Source: Pseudeuparius sepicola (taxonomy: Eukaryota; Arthropoda; Insecta; Coleoptera; Anthribidae). Taken from it: a stretch of DNA of 64,000 nt. Both the position numbers and the translations under genes were made by a program. Every line of letters starts with the position of its first letter. The stretch's first letter is position 1. Where the stretch lies: positions 24,700,876-24,764,875 of the forward strand of contig OY987305.1 of assembly GCA_963920635.1 (NCBI GenBank). Direction: 5' to 3'. Under the pieces are notes generated by a model. The model made no database searches and was not told where the DNA came from. It was given only the letters and a program-made list of their open reading frames with translations. Shown here piece after piece: positions 42,416 to 54,183 of this stretch.

Positions 42416-43259
42416 AATAAGTTATTTCCTGAGAGATATTTGTAAAGAAATTTCATTCCTAAAAGATTGTTGATTATTTTGTAAGGTAGGTAACAATTGC
42501 TTTGTCATATTTTTCACCATCATCGGAATCTAGGGTTCCGAAAAGCCATTTTGATGCTTTACCTATAGCGTTAATAATTAATCTTCTTTTAACTCTATTA
42601 TGCGTAGTAATATTATCTATTTTGTTTTCTACTTCAACAATTAAGTAATCTACATGATGTAAAAGTTATGTAATACATTCTTATATGAATTGTTAGGTAA
42701 AGTATTATTTTTTCAGTAAGGGTTAAGTTCATTATATCATAAAATTTGGGAATAGTTGTTAATTGGTTAATAATGGGGTTAATTTCTATATAGTGTACAA
42801 ATGTATGTTTGTTTTTTATAATACGGGTATCTCCTAATTGAAATGGGAGTAAGGGAGTTTTAATAGGAGTAAACGTCATGTCATTCGTTGCTGTCGTTAG
42901 TTTCGAAATTAGTGTCAATACTATCATCGTCGTGATCAGCATAACTGCAGCTAGGTTCATTTTCATTCTCCTGAAAATAAGGAGGTAAATTAATTTTTAG
43001 TTTCCTTAATTGTACTTTGTTTTGTGAATAATTTTATCGTCTTGTGTTTTAATTTTTGAACCTAAGTCTTCTTTGATTTCAATTTTAATATGTTTTGGTT
43101 TTGTTTTATCGCGCATGGATGCTTTATTTTGTTGATATTTTATACAGTGTTCGGTTCATAATTTAAAGCTTCTTCCCTATGTTTATTATGTGTGGTATTT
43201 TGTTTTATTTTCTCCTCTAAAGACATTTGGTGGATTTTATTATAAATAATTTTGAGTTT

Positions 43260-44120
43260 ATTCTTTCTTTCATCTATATATTGATTTGATTCAAAATAAT
43301 CTCATCTGTTATATCAAAGGGGTCAAGCGCATTTTTATGACCGTTTACTATATCAAATGGTTTCTGTTTTTTTACGCTATGAATCGAATTATTGTATTGT
43401 TTTATATCCGAGTTCGGATGAGTAGGTAAGTTTTAAAACATGTACGCTATCAAGTAGTGTATTCTGTAATCTCTCTGCATTACTATATTCAGTTATATCA
43501 TTTTTCATGTTTGGCTAATAGTATAACATCTTTAAAGCCATTAATGTTTCGTTAATACCTCTACGTTTTCTTTTCATGGTGATAAACTGAAAGTTCGTCT
43601 TGACGATGTTTTTCAGTGATATCTGTTAGAAATATATTAGAAAAATTTAGTTTATAGGCATGATTTTTAAAAGTTTTGGATAATAAATTACAAATTCTAG
43701 GTTTTAAATAAATTTCACTCCTCTGAATATGAATACTATAAAGCGATTTTGGGTTTAAGTATTCTTTAAAAAAATTAATTAATTCATAAGCGTAGTTTTT
43801 CAGTGTCAATTTGACAGTTAGCCTAATATTATTAGGAAAAGGGTATGATTTAATAACATGGTATCTTCCAGAACCTATTAAAATGTATATAATTTGATTT
43901 GTATAGGTGTTTAAGCAATTTTCTTATTTATTGGAATGGTTAAAATTGGGTCTTCGATAGCAGAATGAACTGTGGAAACTGGGGTATTTTGATAAATTCT
44001 TTCAATTTCACCATTTGGTTTTATACGTCCCTATATATGAAAGTATTTTAATTTTGGGATTATTTTGATTTTCATTATTCTCATTTATTTCAAGATTTTC
44101 TTCAGGGAATTCAGATTCTA
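43260..44120 (-). pseudogene. Integrase of the errantivirus-like element, broken
   Basis: Upstream (about 43935-44040, minus sense) a VHSAIEDPILTIPI block marks the region before the integrase zinc finger. ORF 43809-43561 leads to the HHCC-type start (RQDELSVYHHEKKT). Near 43330-43450 YNNSIHSVKKQKPFDIV marks the end of the catalytic core. Frames change between pieces and the DDE core is largely missing. It would have joined element DNA to the chromosome. Confidence 0.7.
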
Positions 44121-44254
44121 AATATTCTTGTATTTGCTCGTCTGTTATGGGGTTATCTAAAAATTTGGGGTTTAAAAATTGATTTATATCATTATCGATA
44201 TCTCCAGGGTTTCCTACAATTTATTGATTCTCAACAGCATTAATTTCATCACTA

Positions 44255-44700
44255 TCTATATAACAAATAGTTATTTTGATTGGTACAGATTTGAAAATAA
44301 AATTGATCATTTGTTTAATTAGGTATATTCCAATCTAGTTTATCAAGTCCTGATGCAATTTTTGGCATGGCTAAATATCTTATGTAATTTTTTATTATAT
44401 GGTCCCTTAGAATTTTCAATCAAGTAAATACATTATAATATGTAGGTTTCTCATTAAAATACTTTTTGGTTATTAAATAATAAATAAAACGTTTCTTAAC
44501 ATTTAAAATTGCTATTTGACCTACTTGTTTATTTTGATTCTTCATATATTTAACATTAGGTATTATATTTTCTTTAAATTGTAGGGCTATACCTGCTCCT
44601 AATTGAAAGTCTTCTGAAACACATTGAGCTACAGAGTACTCGAGAGGTACTTTAAATAAATTCTTTTTAACTTCTATAACTTTATTATTATTACTATTTT
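44255..44700 (-). pseudogene. TARG1/OARD1-type macrodomain encoded in the retroelement
   Basis: Minus-strand frame, the same as the protease ORF and separated from it by a single TAA (44723-44725). It reads YSVAQCVSEDFQLGAGIAL, then NQNKQVGQIAIL, then IYYLITKKYFNEKPTYYN, one TGA, then AMPKIASGLDKLDWN, then a frameshift and a final beta-strand-like segment. These match in order the signature of the TARG1 (OARD1/C6orf130) and Poa1p macrodomains, which bind ADP-ribose and remove it from proteins. The Lys in NQNK and the Asp in SGLD correspond to the catalytic pair described for human TARG1. One stop and one frameshift show decay. Reverse transcriptase, expected next, is absent. Confidence 0.85.
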
Positions 44701-44722
44701 CTGTATTTTTCCTAAATTTATA

Positions 44723-45500
44723 TTATTTATCATCATTGTTAATAACTTCATTATTTTTATAACTTCCGTAATATTCAGCTTCAATGTTCTTAGTATTGTT
44801 CCTATCATTACTAATTATAACTTCGTTATTGTCGTAACTTTCATAAGGTACATGATTATAAATAACTTCTTCATTATTTATATAAACTTTATTTTTATTC
44901 TTCCTAACTCGACTTTTATTTTTACTAACTTCATTTATTTCATAGTTTTCATAATATATATTATCATTATCATTACTAAATTCTTTAAAATCTAAATCTA
45001 GCGAATTAATAATCTCAGGATCATCCTTGTTAGTTGATGTTTCTGGAGAATAAAGGCCATTTATATTGCTTTCTGGAACAATAATATCATTGTTAAACTT
45101 TTTTACTGGAATCTTGGCTGAAAGTGCTTCGTGTGCGTTTACTGAAATTGTATATTGTTTGTCATCCGGTCGCCTATAATAGAAAGGAACTTTCGTAGTT
45201 TTATTTATTAATAAATCATTTTCTAGATCAATATGAAATTTTAATTTTTTTAAGTCGCGTAAGCCTATAATACCGTCAAAATAAGGGCGAAAATCAAATA
45301 AAATTATTGGAATAACCATATCAGTATTTAATTCTTCTGGAGCCGGGATATTGGCTCTAAATTTGATTTCCATTTCACCTATACTTGTTTTGACCTGTGT
45401 AGAGCAATTATAAATACAATTTGAAAAATGTTTTTCTACAATTGGGGTCTTAAGATTGTATGAAAACAACCTGTGTCGATTAGTAATTTCATGTCAGGAT
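44723..45500 (-). pseudogene. Protease and linker region of the errantivirus-like pol
   Basis: LLIDTGC places the aspartic protease site at 45469-45477, and a frame change follows immediately. The continuing ORF (45469-44723) has a DGIIGLRDLKKLKF block typical of this protease family, then a long Asn-, Glu- and Tyr-rich linker like that after the protease at 1-300. The ORF leads in frame into the macrodomain. Confidence 0.75.
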
Positions 45501-45599
45501 TTTTAATTTGAATGTAAGCTAAACTATTGTGCTGTTCTACATAAATTTCTACTACTTCTTTTATTTCCTCCGTTTGGGAGAACGACTCGTTAAGGGAAA

Positions 45600-46949
45600 A
45601 TTTCCAAAATTATCTTGTCTATTATTTTCGGAATCTTAAACTTGGTTTGTACGCCAATTTTGAGTTTCGTTATTTTGATTTTGTTGCTGTTGTGCAACAA
45701 TTTAATTTTCCATTTGATATAACTCTTCGACTATGGCGTTATTTTGCGGTTGAAAATTATTTCTTGAAAAATTATTTTGTCTCGAAGAAAAGATTCTGTG
45801 CACATTAGAAGATACTAGACAACTTGTGGACATAGCCTCGTAATTTCTATAATTTTTTTTATTATTATTATTATTAAATCCATTTCGACTAATTTGGGAA
45901 GCTACCAGCATTGGTTCATATTGTCTCTGGGGAATTTGACCAGTGGGTCTAAAAACATTACGCGGTGGTCCGAAAACTTGTCGGTTCCTGGGATAGTGTC
46001 TTTGTATTTGTCTAGGTTGTACATTAATTGGTTGGCTAGGAAATTGTTGTTGAAATTGGGTTGTTGTTGGAAATTTGGATTTCTAACTTGGTTAGTGTTG
46101 TTTTTAAATCTGAGGAAATTAGTTAGTTTTCTGAAAATTAGATCTTTGAAAATTGTTTTGGTAATTTTGGAAATTAGGTCTTGTAAAATTATTACAACCA
46201 GAATTATTTTGTCTTGGAAAATTTTGTGGTGTATTTTTAAACAGATTTTGTGTATAATTAAAATTTTCCTCCTGAATAACAAGAGTCATTGCGTCTTCTA
46301 ATGTATTAGGTTCTTTTAATCGAATTATGGTATGTAAAGGACCAGATAAACAGCTAACAAAGGTTTAAACATAGTTGATTGTATTGGCGTGAATAAATTT
46401 CTTTTGTTACTTGATTCATATAAATATCCGTATTAATTTTCTGTATTAAATTACTATGCATTACTTGTAGTGTTTTTGCAAAATCAAGAGGTTGCTCATT
46501 TTTGAAAGGTCTAGCAACAAAAAGGTCTTGTTCTGAACATTCTACACTCCTTCGATCGCCAAAGCATTGAATAAGAGCTTCTTTAATTTTTTTCCACGTA
46601 TCTAACTCATTTCTACAACCTATTAATATTTCTGCTCTGCCAACTAGTTTAGTTTCGACAGCTTTAATAATATAATTTTGTAAAAATGCATCACTAAATC
46701 GCTCGTATGTTTCGAACAAATTTTAATAATCGCATGAACTAATAAATTTTGGCAATCAATGTACATTTTTAACATTGTAAGATTTGGTTCATTATTGTCA
46801 TTATTTCCTTCATTATTAGGTGCCATTTTATTTTCTGTAGTTATACTCAAAGTTTTAGAGACTAACTTAGCAAGATCACTTATAGATTCAACGTTACTCA
46901 TAAAATACAAAAATCTATAAAATCTTTCAAAAGTATTCAACAAATTCAA
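45600..46949 (-). pseudogene. gag of the errantivirus-like element, frameshifted
   Basis: N-terminal piece 46949-46644 includes MAPNNEGNNDNNEPN. The central piece 46719-46354 has RAEILIGCRNELDTWKKIK and FGDRRSVECSEQDLF, a strongly conserved errantivirus-type gag block. The Asn/Gln-rich distal part (46282-45702) is in other frames. At least two frameshifts. It would form the particle core. Confidence 0.8.
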
Positions 46950-47200
46950 ATTAATTAGGTAACCTTAAAGGATCAGGATCCACAGGAACTTGGCTCTTAC
47001 CAAAAATCTTTGATCGCCGGTTAACTCCTTCGGTTTGACTAGGTGAGCAATGTCTTCGTTGTAGCTGCTGCGGTGTTGACTGACAGGGGTTGGGGTTCAG
47101 CGTCTTCAGGATTGAAATCCTTCAGCTTCTTGCGAAACGGTATAAACGTTACCAATTATGGAAATCGATCTAAGAACTTTCGCGGGAACTGGACACAAAA

Positions 47201-47217
47201 TCCTACCGACTGCGCCA
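47201..47217 (-). promoter_or_regulatory. Primer binding site, tRNA-Ser type
   Basis: Minus strand TGGCGCAGTCGGTAGGA lies directly beside the LTR start AGTTAAATTG. TGGCGCAGTCG is complementary to the 3' end of insect tRNA-Ser, the primer reported for 17.6/297-type errantiviruses. Confidence 0.82.
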
Positions 47218-47395
47218 GTTAAATTGACTATTTTGGAAAATGAGTTTTTAAAACAATTTATTTGGAAGCAACATGGCAGCGATTACTGCTACAATTCAGA
47301 CAAGACTAACTAGCAATAGATCAAAGCTCAGTATTTAGTCATCACTTTTATACAAAATAGGCCATTGTTCTTAGACACTCACAATTTTATATTTT
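47218..47395 (-). mobile_element. Truncated 5' LTR of the errantivirus-like element
   Basis: Starts (A)GTTAAATTG, as errantivirus LTRs do. On the minus strand TATAAAA (complement 47346-47352) is the promoter TATA box and an AATAAA lies about 90 bp downstream (near 47260). It is cut off by the arm-tip copy at 47396. Confidence 0.7.
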
Positions 47396-47936
47396 TTAAC
47401 TTTTTATTCAGTTCATACATAATAATCAAGCTTCTCAGCTCTTCCAATGCCTCCATATATCGCCGCAGTCTCTCGCTCATGCTTCAGAAAATATAATATT
47501 TGTAGTTTTGCCAGCGGGTCCCAAGCTTGTTAAAAAATACCTTTTGTCGTCACCATTCAATTCGTCAATTCGTTCTTGAGTTAACTGCTCCGTAAAACTC
47601 TGGGGCAGAATGGTCTTGAAGTCGTCAAATTCCGCAACTACCTTTTCACCATACTTTTAGTATTTATTATTGTAAAACACTGGATCTCAAATTTTTTATT
47701 TACTTCCAAATCTCGAACATTCACCAGATTTTTCACCAGCAAATTGTTTAGATTATTTAAGAAGGACATGTTGTAAATAATCTGCGTGTCTGTTGAGATC
47801 TTAGTTGAACTTTCCTATATAGCTATTTCAATGGAAGTGGGGGCCATCCCCTCTCAGAACTCCGCCAAATCCTAAGAGAGTACCAGACCAGACAGGTTTC
47901 GACAGGTCTGGTCTGGTGCTGTCTTAATCTCTCTAA
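47396..47936 (-). mobile_element. Third, truncated copy of the palindromic-element tip
   Basis: Matches about 540 bp of the right-arm end (40540-41083), including the tip hairpin and the 95-aa gene. The gene is broken here: an extra codon and a disrupted stretch near 47655 interrupt the TKFGEK-equivalent region. Only one arm tip is present, so this is a deletion derivative inserted in or next to the LTR. Confidence 0.82.
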
Positions 47937-48106
47937 TAAGGTACAAATAAAAAATTACTGATGACGCCATATAGGGACATTACATTCTTCGTCAGGATAA
48001 ATAACATAACAATATTAAGAACTTAGAACGGTAGATATTCTAGACTGCACAAAAACGCACACTCTACGCCACTGTATTTCTTCGAATACAGCCGGTAACG
48101 AACTGC

Positions 48107-48811
48107 CCAACCGCCCGCATATTTACGTTTCCTATACGGTCAACGCTACTCGTTGCGGCAGCCAGCTAGGAAATGTAACGCGCTCTGATTGCTCCGTTTC
48201 CTAGACGGTAAGCGCAACGCTATATTAATAAATGCCGGCTTATGCGAAGAAGGTAGATTGGACTGTCATAACAGCAACAAACACATCAACACATCAAGCC
48301 TATATTATTTGTAAATAACAGGTAAATGGTAAATAAATAAGTGTATCAACAGATACGTTTTAGCGTCCCGGAAAGATGCATACAATTCCCTACAACTTTT
48401 ATTTAGATTTTTTCTATAACAACAAATTAGAAAGTTCTAGGATGAGTAGTGGAACCCGAGGTGGAACCCTGAACCTACATTTAATATTCAATTTAATTCT
48501 TAGATACTAAATACTCTTAGGTATATTATATACATGACCATAAGGTTTCAGTAGCAGAAGCTTACAGCTATCTAATCATTACAATGTATTTACCTGTTAT
48601 TTGAAAATAATTTAGGCTTGATGTGTTAATGTGTTTGTTGCTGTTATGACAGTCCAATCTACCTTTTTTGCATAAGCCGGCATTTATTAATATAGCGTTG
48701 CGCTTACCGTCTAGGAACCGGAGCGATCAGAGTGCGTTACGTTTCCTAGCTGGCTGCCGCAACGAGTAGCGTTGACCGTATAGCAAACGTAAATATGCCA
48801 ACCGCCCTGAC
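48107..48811. mobile_element. Fold-back element, arms about 225 bp
   Basis: Arms 48107-48333 and about 48575-48811 are inverted copies at about 90% identity. Shared blocks include GTCAACGCTACTCGTTGCGG and AATAAATGCCGGCTTATGC. A loop of about 240 bp shows no ORF. Confidence 0.85.
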
Positions 48812-48921
48812 GCTGCGTCTATTTGACAGATTCTATTCACAAATGGCGGCTGCGCGAACAGGTGCGCGGAATTTTCGCGCCAAGGGGAGTAAAATTGCTT
48901 GTTGTTTTATATGCTCTGGTC

Positions 48922-49366
48922 AAGGTTAGTTTATAGGAAGGTTAGGACATTCCCCCACTCTTAAACAAAACCAAAGGTAGTCCCTTTGCACCGGCCCCAT
49001 CGCTCGACGGTGCCGCTCTGACCAGCTGGAATTCAGCTTGATACCAGTGGCGTATCAAAAGGGACACCACGGATATTGAAATCCGAAAACAAAGTAAAAA
49101 TACAAACATTAAACAAAACCACGATGCACCAGCGTACTCCACAAAGTTACGTTATTTCAATACACAAACACTGAAATGAAGAAATAACCGAAAACAGCCA
49201 AAACAAAATAAACATACGCCATAAACAAAGAACATGCCAAATATTTAGGGAGTTACTAAATCGCCAATTCACGTGTAAATGCTACCAACTCAAATTCTCT
49301 CACCCCCACCCCCCCCCCTTCCCTGTCAAGTCGTCGAATGTCCTACCCTTCCTATAAACTAACCTT
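48922..49366. mobile_element. MITE with 30-bp terminal inverted repeats
   Basis: AAGGTTAGTTTATAGGAAGG and its continuation (48922-48951) match the complement of 49337-49366 at 29 of 30 positions. Length is 445 bp. No transposase; target duplication not clear. Confidence 0.85.
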
Positions 49367-49882
49367 GGTTGTAGTTCCTTTATTGGCCTCTGTCCAGTGT
49401 GGACAATTTAGCCAGCCCTCGCTTATATAATCTTTGAGAAGGCACCTTTAAGTGCGTCTGAGACTCTTTCCCCTCTTCCGTTCTGCAAATCTGATTATGT
49501 GGATCCTTCTCCATTAGTTCTTACAAATCCATTAGTTTTTACAAATACCATTAGTTTTTACAAATCCGTCAATGTCTTCATCTACCTCTTTACGGAAACT
49601 TTCTTCAACGTTAAACACTCATTCACATTAAACATCAGCTAGCTATATCACAGATTTTAATTGTTCAATCGTTTTCTTCTATAGGTTAAGTTCTCATGTG
49701 GGTCCATCTTTTTTTAGTTATCACCAATCCATCAAAATCTTCTGCATCTCGTCATCTTTACGGAAACTTTCACTTTCTTCACCTCTAACCCCCACTACAC
49801 ATTAATTCCTCGATATCTTTTTTTAGCCTTCCCAGTCCCAAAACATACTGAGTCCCTTCCCTATGCGCGTTATCCCCTTGTT
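49367..49882. other. No recognisable gene
   Basis: Pyrimidine-rich intergenic stretch with loosely repeated CATTAGTTTTTACAAAT-type units near 49513-49565. Confidence 0.45.
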
Positions 49883-50252
49883 TCGGGTGTTCCCGTATAT
49901 TTTGACCCACCCTTAGAGCCTTTATTTTTCCAACTAGAAAAAAATTACTTAAATGAAAGTTGTAGGATACCAAGCTGTATTGTCCCAAAAATAATGGATT
50001 GACAGGAATGCTCTCGCCTAAGTTGAAATGTTTTTCCATGGCTACCTTTATTAAATATAAAGATCGTATCTATCTGCAATTTGCAATACCATGCGAATGC
50101 TTAGAGCAAACATATAACATATTTATATTGTTGGAATCGGAAAAATGCGTGCAATTCAAAAATCCACAAATATACAGGGTGTTCCATTAAAAAAAGTAAG
50201 TTTATATTTTTTCATAAATTTGCGACGCTCATTTGTTTTATCTAGTAACAAA
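49883..50252. mobile_element. Truncated inverted copy of the CAGGGTGTTCC MITE
   Basis: Left end CGGGTGTTCCCGTATATTTT and inner parts match 24136-24612 in reverse, including ACCATGCGAATGCTTAGAGC. It breaks off near TTATCTAGTAACAAATCC. Both copies have an open frame for about 50 similar residues (MAT.IKYKDRIYLQF). Confidence 0.82.
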
Positions 50253-53221
50253 TCCTTGATAAGTTTCGGCAGAATTTGAAATATCGTCAGGAGCATTTTA
50301 ACTTCCAAAAAAACTTACCTTTTTAACACAGCACGCGACTTATATCTTTATACCTAATAATACCTAATAATAATATTATTATACTCATACAAAGCAAACA
50401 GTGGCCGCGTCTAAAAGCCGTTTCAACAGGACTTGTTTGTAATTTTTGTAGAAATATCAATAAGACTTCATTTTAGGAGGCGTCGTGGACATGACCCCCT
50501 CAAAATACTAAAAAATTGCTTATTTGTTTACATCACATCTGCACTGCGCGCATGCACGATTAGTGACGTCACAGAAGAAAGAGAGAGCATTCACTTGACA
50601 AGGACAAAAAATGTTTAAATTTTAATCTGATTTTTAGGCCCTATAAAGCAATTTTTCTTAAAATTTATATGCTGTATCTAAATTTTAAGATTCATTTCAC
50701 CGAAAAAGAAGTAAATAATGAAACGGAAAATGCCTCTAAAGTTGTTATATCAGCTTTCTATTAACATATTTCCACTGTTTTCTAATCTACTCAAAGATTC
50801 GGCAGAAAAATTTTAAGTGTGAGTAGGTAGGTATTCTACGTACAGTTTTATAATTTTTATGATTAGTTTGGAGGCATTTTCCTTTAAATTTGCGTTGGAC
50901 TGAGGCCTCCAGGTCCCATTTTCTTTTAGTTTTCATTGTTTTCCCTGTAGAGCTTCCATGGGTTTTCTAGAAATTGACTATAACTTTATGATTTGTGATT
51001 TGTGCAACTGTCATTGGCCAGGAATATTCTAGAATAGTATCCAAGCTTCCACTTGGATATTATAAGCGTTGGGTGAGGATTATTATAAGCCCTTGGAATT
51101 GGACCTGAAGAAAGTTGAAGGTTATAACGCAATTTTGGGGCGTTTTTTTTGTGCTGATAGAATATTCTTGATCAGTGACAGTGGTAACCAAGGCAACGAG
51201 ATTGGACTGTGATTGTTGAGATTCAGTACAATAATGTAATTTTCCGAATAGGACGCAACGACCTGTTACGATTTAACTTGGCGGAAAGCCGGGTGGCATA
51301 AATTGGTTACGGGATCCCGAGATTAAATTTGAGGCAGGCCAGCTAGCCCCAGCCGTGAGGGTCTGGGGTAAAGTATGATGGGTACTTGTAATTCAAAAAA
51401 AAAATAGTGAGCGCCATCCGCGTCAACCTCTACATGACCCTGGGATCCGACACGGTAATCCACACTCGAGGCGGGAGAGTTTGGTGTGTCCGAAATAAAG
51501 CACGATAAACGTAATCAAAGTATTATGTAATGTATTCGTGAAAACCGGCTTGTTTCGCAGTGAGTTCGGGGGGTAGCAAGACAAAGACACCTAAAATCGT
51601 TAAAAATATACCATACAAATTAAAATTGCGAAATAACACAGCATTTACAATGTATATTTATTGACTAGAGAAACCCAGAGGTTAGTTATAATTATGCCGA
51701 GCTGCTTGGCTGAGTGGAGTAGTAGAGTACCCGTCTACGTGGTAGGGGAACGCACCCCTAACAGTTGACAAACCAAACTTCCTTGTCTTGTGGACCAACC
51801 TACCCTCTTATAGTTTGTAATAACCTATATATTTTTGTGGTTTGTAAGGCGCTGTATGGTTGGTGGTCGAGATCTATATATAGAACGCCCTGAGGGAGGT
51901 TTGATTAGGCGGTGAAAGCACAGTTTAAGATTGATTAAAGGGAGTGCCTCCCGGGTATAATAATAAGCCGTACCGGATTATCAGGCCCCCGTGCCTGCGG
52001 TTGCGCAAAGGTGAGTGGTCAGATTGTATGCTTTGAAGATGATGTTTGAAAGAAAGCTACTTTAGGGTGCAGTTGGAGAACAGGGTTGCAGGACACCTAT
52101 TACCAGTACGTGGGATCGTGATTTACTGACTTAAACCTATGCTTATCTGACTTGCGAACATCCGATGTCCTCCATTCGCTCCCGACTCTATTCAGGTAAG
52201 TGTGTCGGGCAACTAACTACAGTCAGCTATCAGCATCTAACATCTTTCAGGAAACTCAACCATAACGTGTAGCGGGCCAGCATGCAGCTCATGCAGAGGG
52301 CTCTTGTAAGCTGGGAGCTATGTTTTCGCAGTAAGCGAGAGTCTACGAATCACTTATTCGTAACTATGAGGCCTAGAACAAAGTTACTAATTTGGCGGCA
52401 AGCAAGCTTCGGCAAATCAACTCCTAACAGGCAGAGAACAAGTACAAGGCATTACAGATAACATGCAAACGTACCTGAAGGTGTACGGAGGCGTCTTGAT
52501 TAAGGTCGGTGCGAGCTGTGGAATTTAGAGCAACTAGGTCCCCGTTCCCAACAAAAATCAGCCTAAAGCCACATAGGTCCAACTTAGAGCTAGTTGGCAC
52601 CTCAGAAAAAGGGAACGTACCTTTAATTCCAACAAATATGATATTAGATTATCATTCACCCATGTGGTCAGCTCGACATCTCAAAATTAAGTGCCTTTTT
52701 TTGTAAGGGACGGCCTACGGAAATGTAGGGAAATAATCTAGTTACTTTTAGTTTTTCTACCAGAAACATTTGAATGAGTAAGACAGAAATATGAAATGCC
52801 AGAATTATTTAATTGGACACAAATGGCAGATAGGCAGAACTGCCTGAACTGACAGGACCAAAACAAACAAGGAAAATCAACAACAATGGCCCTTCAAATG
52901 AGGTAAGTGAAATGGCCGGGAAAAGATGACGATCCCCTTAATCAGCCTCAGTCTAAAACCTTATTAATTAGGCCTTTCCTTCCTTTAGGCCAACCAACCA
53001 GTCCATACCCCCAATGTTGTTATCACCCGCATCGGACCAGCCACCCGCGGAATAGAAAACCGAAAGGACCCTCTTGTCACTCGAAATCCTAGGGTGAGTA
53101 GTTTAGCTATGAGTACATCAGCTAAATATAAGTTCGTTGGTAGCTCAGCGAGATATGGACGTGGCGTAGGACCGCAGCGGAGAGGACCCACCCTATTGGC
53201 GGGATAGTTACCAGCCATTAT
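50253..53221. other. Intergenic stretch, possible LTR debris and splice-like sites
   Basis: No recognised protein. Near 51260-51400 GC-richer DNA (CAGCCGTGAGGGTCTGGGG) shares short words with the 3710-4395 LTR. TTGGCTGAGTGGAG near 51700 resembles a pol III A box without a good B box. At 52168-52317 a short frame crosses a possible 55-bp intron (donor GTAAGT 52197, acceptor TTTCAG near 52250). The open frames at 52509-52706 and 52907-53218 show no domain. Confidence 0.4.
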
Positions 53222-54183
53222 GAGTTATTTATTTATTTATTTATTTGTTTGGACAACAGGGATACTACAGGTCAGGGGATGACCCACTACAATATCCACT
53301 ATTAATTATATAATGTAAACGAATACACAGGTCGCACACTATGAACTGTACATTATGCTAATATTATAGTTAGGAATTCAAAAAGTGATGAGTGAACAAT
53401 ATTTTATATATCTATATCGCGGTTATCAGATACATTGTGTTAATGATAAAGAAAAAAGCATATCGCACATTAGTGCTGTTAGAGGTAAAAAAAAGAGATA
53501 AATACTTACATTAAAAATGAAGAGAGTTTATCCGAAAAACAAGGTTCAAACAATATATTATATATAGGTACTTATGCTATTGAAGATATCGACATCGACA
53601 AAAAATAATCTTTTAGTGCTTTCTTTATCTTTGTCAGTGACATTGAAAACAAATCGACATAACAATTCATGTAGTTACAATGCCTCAAGGATCTACATAA
53701 AGGCGAGTTTAGGGAACAATTTGTTCTTCTGAAAGGGATGTTAAATAGCTCGTAGTTTCTTAGGTGCCTATGTGGAACATTAATATAGATAAGAGATAAT
53801 AGATCGGGATTACGCATAATATTGTTATACAACTTGTATATCACCAGGACGTCAGACACCACCCTTCTATTTTCCAATGATAACATATTGTAGTTGGTTA
53901 GTGCTGCTGAAATGTTGCCTTCTAGAATCATAATGTTATTTGTTTTGAAGCAAAGAAATTTTAAAAATTTATTCTGAACATTTTCAAGTCTAGACACATA
54001 CGTTTTATACTGGGGGTTCCAGATAACACTGCCAAAACCCAATTTACTTAAAACAAATGCATTATAGACGGCCAAAAGTGGCTTGGCGTTCGAAAAACAA
54101 GTACACTTGCGTTTAATGTATCCCAGCATTCTCAAGGATGAATTAATTACACTATCAATATGTAGGTCAAATATTAACTTGAG
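53222..54183 (-). mobile_element. 5'-truncated LINE: end of reverse transcriptase plus 3' UTR
   Basis: Minus-strand frame (from about 54183, with ORF 54135-53572) reads LIFDLHIDSVINSSLRMLGY, then YNAFVLSKLGFGSVIWNP, the thumb and C-terminal part of jockey/CR1-like reverse transcriptases. The protein ends at 53572. The 3' untranslated region ends in (AAAT)n, seen as (TTTA)n at about 53224-53250, the mark of target-primed insertion. The 5' end is truncated within the RT. Confidence 0.85.

Larger units (their letters stand above)
41637..42966 (-). pseudogene. env of errantivirus-like element, decayed and interrupted
   Basis: Minus-strand frame starts at 42966 with a hydrophobic signal-like segment (NLAAVMLITTMIVLTL). 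A basic furin-like site (RVKRR, about 42583-42597) is followed by a LFGTLD motif, as in insect errantivirus Env related to baculovirus fusion protein. The distal part (about 41640-41850) has a helical FSKLN-containing segment. Breaks: a frameshift near 42665, a (TA)n tract at about 42381-42416, and the ribozyme-repeat insertion 41853-42290. No C-terminal membrane anchor is recognised. The gene cannot yield an intact product. Confidence 0.75.

Noticed and set aside
51690..51760. tRNA-like sequence TTGGCTGAGTGGAG...CCCGTCTACG
   Set aside because: Only an A-box-like word; no B box at the right distance.
52168..52317. A 28-residue spliced micro-gene
   Set aside because: Splice-like sites agree in phase, but the peptide is too short and unsupported to call.
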